From assembly GCA_025361125.1 (NCBI GenBank), contig JANYBM010000062.1, positions 1-35,457 on the forward strand: DNA of 35,457 nucleotides, read 5' to 3'. The notes below the pieces were generated by a model that was not told the origin of the DNA, did not search any database, and saw only the letters and a program-made list of their open reading frames with translations. The position numbers were made by a program, and so were the translations under genes. Within the stretch, counting starts at the first letter, position 1; every line of letters begins with the position of its first letter. Positions 31,684 to 35,457 of this stretch are shown here, in pieces. The stretch is from Holophagaceae bacterium. GTDB taxonomy: Bacteria; Acidobacteriota; Holophagae; Holophagales; Holophagaceae.

Positions 31684-34600
31684 ATGACCCAACGCCCCCC
31701 ACTTTACATCTGGCCTGACCTCCGCTGTTTTCGCGCGGTCCTGGCCGTATTCGCCCTCTTGGTGTTGTCACTGCTATCGGCTTGCAGCGGCGGGCACGCC
31801 ACCTTGCCGCCACCCGCGCCTTTGGGGCTGGTGGTGGAGAACCCTAGTGAAGGTGTTCGGCTGAACGCCCCGACCACGGAACTGCGCGGGCACGTGGCGG
31901 ATGTAACCGCCATCGTCGGAGTGAACGGAAAACCTCTGCCCCTTAGTGCCGACGGACATTTCGCGAGCATCAGCGAACTCCAGGAGGGCACCAATACTTT
32001 TGTCTTTGAGGCTTGGCCCGCCAGCGCCCACGGCCGCGGCTCGGACCTGCTGCCTAACGTGGCGCCCTCGGAGCGAATCCTGCGCACCGTGAATTTCGCG
32101 TGGCCTGAACTGACCTTGCAAGTGAACACTCCTGAGGAAGGGCAGGCCATCAGCTCCTCGCAGATCCTCGCTTCGGGTCGAGTCAGCGAAGCTGATGCCA
32201 CGATGAAACTCAATGGTCAAGCCATTTCGCTCGATGTCAACGGCGGCTTCAACACCCCCCGGACTCTCACCGAAGGCGCCAATACATTCATTTTCGAGGC
32301 CACCTCCAAAGATGGCACCCGTCATGCGACCGCCCTGCGCCACGTGATCTACACGCCTTCAATCCTGACGATCCAGATCACTGAACCGGCGGAAGGCCTC
32401 ACCACCCATGCGGCTTCCATTCTGATGAAGGGCAGGGCCAGTGTGGCCGCCACCTCTGTGAAGGTGCAGGGCCAGGCCGTCACGCTGGATTTGGGCGGCA
32501 GTTTCCAGACCCAACTCACGCCCCCCGAAGGTCCCCTGACCATCCTTGCGGAAGCCACTGGCGCAGGCGGCGCCCACGGCCAGGACACCCGTCGCATCGT
32601 CATAGATCGCACGCCGCCGGTGATCACGCTGGATGGCCCGGCGCCGACCCTCATTGACCAAGCCAACTTGGCCCTCGCGGGAACCGTGGTGGATGCCACG
32701 GCGACGCAACTATGGGTCATGGGGAATCCCACCGTTCTTGATGCGCGCTCCCACTTCATCACCTCAGTGGTGCTCACCCCAGGCCAGAATATTTTGCATC
32801 TCAGGGCTATGGACGCCGCAGGCAACGTCGGCACGCTGGACCTCAACGTGACGTTTGTTTTGCCTGATCTGACCCTGCAAGTGACTACCCCCAGCGAAGG
32901 GCAGGCCGCCAACTCGCCGCAGTTGCTCGCCACAGGCCGGGTCGGCGAAGCCGATGCCACGCTGAAACTCAATGGCCAAGCCACTCTGCTCGACGGCAGC
33001 GGCGGCTTCAGCGCCCCACTTACGCTCTACGAAGGTGCCAACACGTTCACTTTCGAGGCCACCTCGAAGGATGGCAATCGCCACGCCACCGCCCTGCGCC
33101 ACGTGATCTACACGCCTTCGATTCTGACGATCCAGATCACTGAACCGATTGAAGGCCTCATCACCCATGCGGCTTCCATTCTGGTGAAGGGCAGGGCCAG
33201 CGTGGCCGCCACGTCTGTGAAGGTGCAGGGCCAGCCCGTCACGCCGGATTTGGGCGGCAGTTTTCAGACCCAACTCACACCGCCCGAAGGTCCGTTGACC
33301 ATCCTTGCGGAAGCTACCGGTGTAGGAGGCGCCCACGGCCAGGACATCCGACGCATCGTCATTGATCGCACGCCGCCAGTAATCACCCTGGATGGCCCGG
33401 CACCGACCCTCGTTAACCAAGCCAACTTGGCCCTCGCAGGAACCGTGGTGGACGCCACGGCGACGCAACTATGGGTCATGGGGAATCCCACCGTTCTGGA
33501 TGCGCGCCCCCACTTCAGCACCACGGTGGTGCTCATCCCTGGCCAGAACATTTTGCACCTCAGGGCCGTGGATGCCGCGGGCAACGTGGGCACGTTGGAC
33601 CTCACCGTGACCTATGTTTTGCCCGACCTGACGCTGCAAGTGACTACCCCCAGCGAAGGGCAGGCCGTCAACTCAGCGCAGCTCTTGGCCTCGGGCCAGG
33701 TCAGCGAAGCGAGCGCGACGCTTAGCATCAACAGCCAACCCACCGCCCTGGACAGCAGCGGCGGCTTCAGCACCACTTTGACGCTTACCGAGGGCGCCAA
33801 CACGGTGACCTTCAACGCCACCTCCCTGGATGGCAAGCGCCACGCCATGGTCGTCCGCCACCTGACCTACGCGCCTTCGAATTTGATGGTTCAAATCACG
33901 GAACCCATCGAAGGCCTCATCACCCATGCGGCTTCCATTCTGGTGAAGGGCAGGGCCAGCGCAGCCGCCACGTCTGTGAAGGTGCAGGGCCAACTCGCGC
34001 CCGTGGATGGAAGCGGGGTTTTCAGCCTAATGCTCACGTTACCTGAAGGCCCTCTGACCATCCTTGCGGAAGCCAGTGGTGCAGGCGGCGCCCACGGCCA
34101 GGACACCCGTCGCATCGTCATTGATCGCACGCCACCGGTGATCACGCTGGATGGTCCGGCGCCCACCCTCACCAACCAAACCAACCTGGCCCTTGCTGGA
34201 ACCGTGGTGGACGCCACCGCGACGCAGCTATGGGCCGTGGGAAATCCCACCGTTCTGGATGCGCGCTCCCACTTCATCACCTCGGTGGTGCTCACCCCAG
34301 GCCAAAACACTTTGCACCTCAGGGCCGTGGATGCCGCAGGCAACGTGGGCACCCTGAACCTTACCGTGACGTTGGTCCTGCCTGACCTGACTCTGGACGT
34401 AGCCACGCCCAGCGAAGGGCAGTCCGTCAGTTCGTCGCAGATCCTCGCCACAGGCCGGGTCAGCGAACCCGATGCCACGCTGAAACTCAATGGCCAAGCC
34501 GCTCTGCTCGATGGCAGCGGCGGCTTCAGCGCCCCACTTACGCTCAATGAAGGCGCCAACACGTTCACGTTCGAGGCCACCTCGAAGGATGGCAATCGCC

Positions 34601-35457
34601 ACGCCACCGCCCTGCGCCACGTAACCTACACGCCTTCAATCCTGACGATCCAGATCACTGAACCTGCGGAAGGCCTCATCACCCATGCGGTTTCCATTCT
34701 GGTGAAGGGCAGGGCCAGCGTGGCCGCCACCTCCGTGAGGGTACAGGGCCAGCCCGTCACCCAGGATGGAAGCGGGGCTTTCAGTTTGCTGCTCACGCCA
34801 ACCGAAGGTACCCTGACCATTCTTGCGGAAGCCGCTGGCGCGTTGGGTGCCCACGGCCAGGACAGCCGCCACCTTGTCATTGATCGCACGCCGCCCAAGA
34901 TCCGCCTAGTCCCCGCGCTCCCCACGCTGACCAAGGCGGGACAAATTGACCTGGCGGGGAATGTGGACGATGCCACCGCCTGCACGTTGCAGATCCAAAA
35001 CGCGCAGGTCCCCCTGGATGCCGCCAAGAATTTCAGCAGCCCCGCTTCGTTGAACGAAGGCCCCAACACACTGCATCTCCAGGCCGCGGACGCCGCGGGC
35101 AATCTGGGCACTCTCGACGTGAACGTGGAGCGCGACAGTACCGGCCCTGCCATTCACATCGTTCCAGTGCTGCCCGCAAATACCCTGCAATCGAGCCTCG
35201 TCGTCACGGGCTGGGCGGAGGATCTGCATGGCGTGGCCAGCCTCGTTCGCGATGGCGCCACTCTATCTGCCGACGGCACCTGGCATTTCAGCTTCACCTG
35301 GAATCTTAGCCTCGGCGCCAACCTGACGACGCTGAGTGCCACGGACACACCGGGCAACCAGAGCCGTTTGACGCTCTCGGTCCAGCGCACTGACACCCCG
35401 CCCCCGCCACCCCTCGCTCTCACCCTGACCGTGCTCGAACCAGCGGATGGCAGCACC
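31684..35457 (+). CDS. Giant Ig-like repeat lipoprotein, 3' partial
   Basis: Open for 1258 codons to the window edge. The signal peptide (AVLAVFALLVLSLLSAC) has a good lipobox, with lipidation expected at Cys34. One Ig-like domain follows (about 45-140), then four tandem 253-residue units starting at residues 141, 394, 647 and 900. Each unit holds three Ig-like subdomains. They begin roughly LTLQVxTPSEGQ, LTIQITEPxEGL and IDRTPPVITLDGPAP; the last carries the D-x-TPP linker common in bacterial Ig repeats. A more divergent domain follows from about residue 1152, ending in a Pro-rich stretch (TDTPPPPPLALTLTVLEP). The first unit keeps ASGRVSEADATMKLNGQ and the others are near copies. It is probably a surface-exposed stalk protein. 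It begins 31 bp after the ORF6N-like gene. The 3' end is not in the window. Confidence 0.88.
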   Translation, partial: MTQRPPLYIWPDLRCFRAVLAVFALLVLSLLSACSGGHATLPPPAPLGLVVENPSEGVRLNAPTTELRGHVADVTAIVGVNGKPLPLSADGHFASISELQEGTNTFVFEAWPASAHGRGSDLLPNVAPSERILRTVNFAWPELTLQVNTPEEGQAISSSQILASGRVSEADATMKLNGQAISLDVNGGFNTPRTLTEGANTFIFEATSKDGTRHATALRHVIYTPSILTIQITEPAEGLTTHAASILMKGRASVAATSVKVQGQAVTLDLGGSFQTQLTPPEGPLTILAEATGAGGAHGQDTRRIVIDRTPPVITLDGPAPTLIDQANLALAGTVVDATATQLWVMGNPTVLDARSHFITSVVLTPGQNILHLRAMDAAGNVGTLDLNVTFVLPDLTLQVTTPSEGQAANSPQLLATGRVGEADATLKLNGQATLLDGSGGFSAPLTLYEGANTFTFEATSKDGNRHATALRHVIYTPSILTIQITEPIEGLITHAASILVKGRASVAATSVKVQGQPVTPDLGGSFQTQLTPPEGPLTILAEATGVGGAHGQDIRRIVIDRTPPVITLDGPAPTLVNQANLALAGTVVDATATQLWVMGNPTVLDARPHFSTTVVLIPGQNILHLRAVDAAGNVGTLDLTVTYVLPDLTLQVTTPSEGQAVNSAQLLASGQVSEASATLSINSQPTALDSSGGFSTTLTLTEGANTVTFNATSLDGKRHAMVVRHLTYAPSNLMVQITEPIEGLITHAASILVKGRASAAATSVKVQGQLAPVDGSGVFSLMLTLPEGPLTILAEASGAGGAHGQDTRRIVIDRTPPVITLDGPAPTLTNQTNLALAGTVVDATATQLWAVGNPTVLDARSHFITSVVLTPGQNTLHLRAVDAAGNVGTLNLTVTLVLPDLTLDVATPSEGQSVSSSQILATGRVSEPDATLKLNGQAALLDGSGGFSAPLTLNEGANTFTFEATSKDGNRHATALRHVTYTPSILTIQITEPAEGLITHAVSILVKGRASVAATSVRVQGQPVTQDGSGAFSLLLTPTEGTLTILAEAAGALGAHGQDSRHLVIDRTPPKIRLVPALPTLTKAGQIDLAGNVDDATACTLQIQNAQVPLDAAKNFSSPASLNEGPNTLHLQAADAAGNLGTLDVNVERDSTGPAIHIVPVLPANTLQSSLVVTGWAEDLHGVASLVRDGATLSADGTWHFSFTWNLSLGANLTTLSATDTPGNQSRLTLSVQRTDTPPPPPLALTLTVLEPADGST
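32104..35139 (+). repeat. Four tandem 759-bp coding repeats
   Basis: Units run 32104-32862, 32863-33621, 33622-34380 and 34381-35139, each exactly 759 bp (253 codons). Long blocks are almost identical between units; for example, the block encoding LALAGTVVDATATQLW and the following GNPTVLDAR is nearly unchanged in units 1-3. The third subdomain of unit 4 is clearly divergent. This indicates recent duplication or gene conversion. Confidence 0.92.

Noticed and set aside
32104-35139. CRISPR-like or non-coding tandem array
   Set aside because: The repeats are 759 bp, in one uninterrupted frame with Ig-like residues, and have no spacers.
32349-35153. Long minus-strand open frames opposite the Ig-repeat lipoprotein
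   Set aside because: They recur once per 759-bp unit and have no family similarity or ribosome sites. They are shadows caused by the GC-rich codon pattern of the sense gene.

Overview
The window looks like a moderately GC-rich (about 60% by eye), Gram-negative, anaerobically respiring bacterium. The evidence is lipoproteins, outer-membrane beta-barrels, an eight-haem cytochrome c lipoprotein, a periplasmic-propeller sensor kinase and very large Ig-like surface proteins. My best guess is an acidobacterium of the Holophagae (Geothrix-like) type, with Geobacter-like Desulfobacterota as the alternative. This is inference from gene content, not a phylogenetic result.

Layout. Positions 1-429 hold the tail of a truncated Ig-like-domain protein whose reading frame runs into unrelated sequence. 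Positions 452-3604 are housekeeping genes: coaBC (pantothenate to phosphopantetheine), flanked by two unrelated DinB-fold proteins, then a small CGRKGDP-type lipoprotein. Positions 3640-5905 encode a biotin carboxylase and its biotin carrier protein, followed in the same frame by a decayed second carrier tail, and close with a bidirectional terminator shared with the convergent octahaem cytochrome gene (6008-7393). Positions 7693-8576 are a two-gene minus-strand operon (YciI-like protein, then a beta-barrel). It is divergent from an orphan propeller/Y_Y_Y histidine kinase (8733-11798), which overlaps carbamate kinase tail to tail. A DUF948-like and a YtxH-like membrane protein lie upstream of carbamate kinase. 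glgC (13825-15087) follows behind a leader that can form two mutually exclusive hairpins.

From 15088 the character changes. A 400-bp AT-rich island with dyads and a tandem TTAACA repeat precedes a 15.1-kb gene for a 5032-residue secreted protein. That protein carries about 16 carboxypeptidase-regulatory-like beta-sandwich repeats, five copies of a roughly 95-residue domain and ten Big_2-like Ig domains. It is joined by ATGA overlaps to a beta-barrel gene and to a truncated phage-type ORF6N gene. After 31 bp comes a giant Ig-like lipoprotein made of exact 759-bp tandem repeats, still open at the right edge.

How the genes may work together: the 15.5-35.5 kb block reads as one surface-structure operon (secreted multi-domain filament or adhesin, outer-membrane barrel, Ig-repeat lipoprotein). 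The left half is ordinary metabolism, with CoA and biotin-carboxylase genes adjacent and electron-transfer and signalling genes between.
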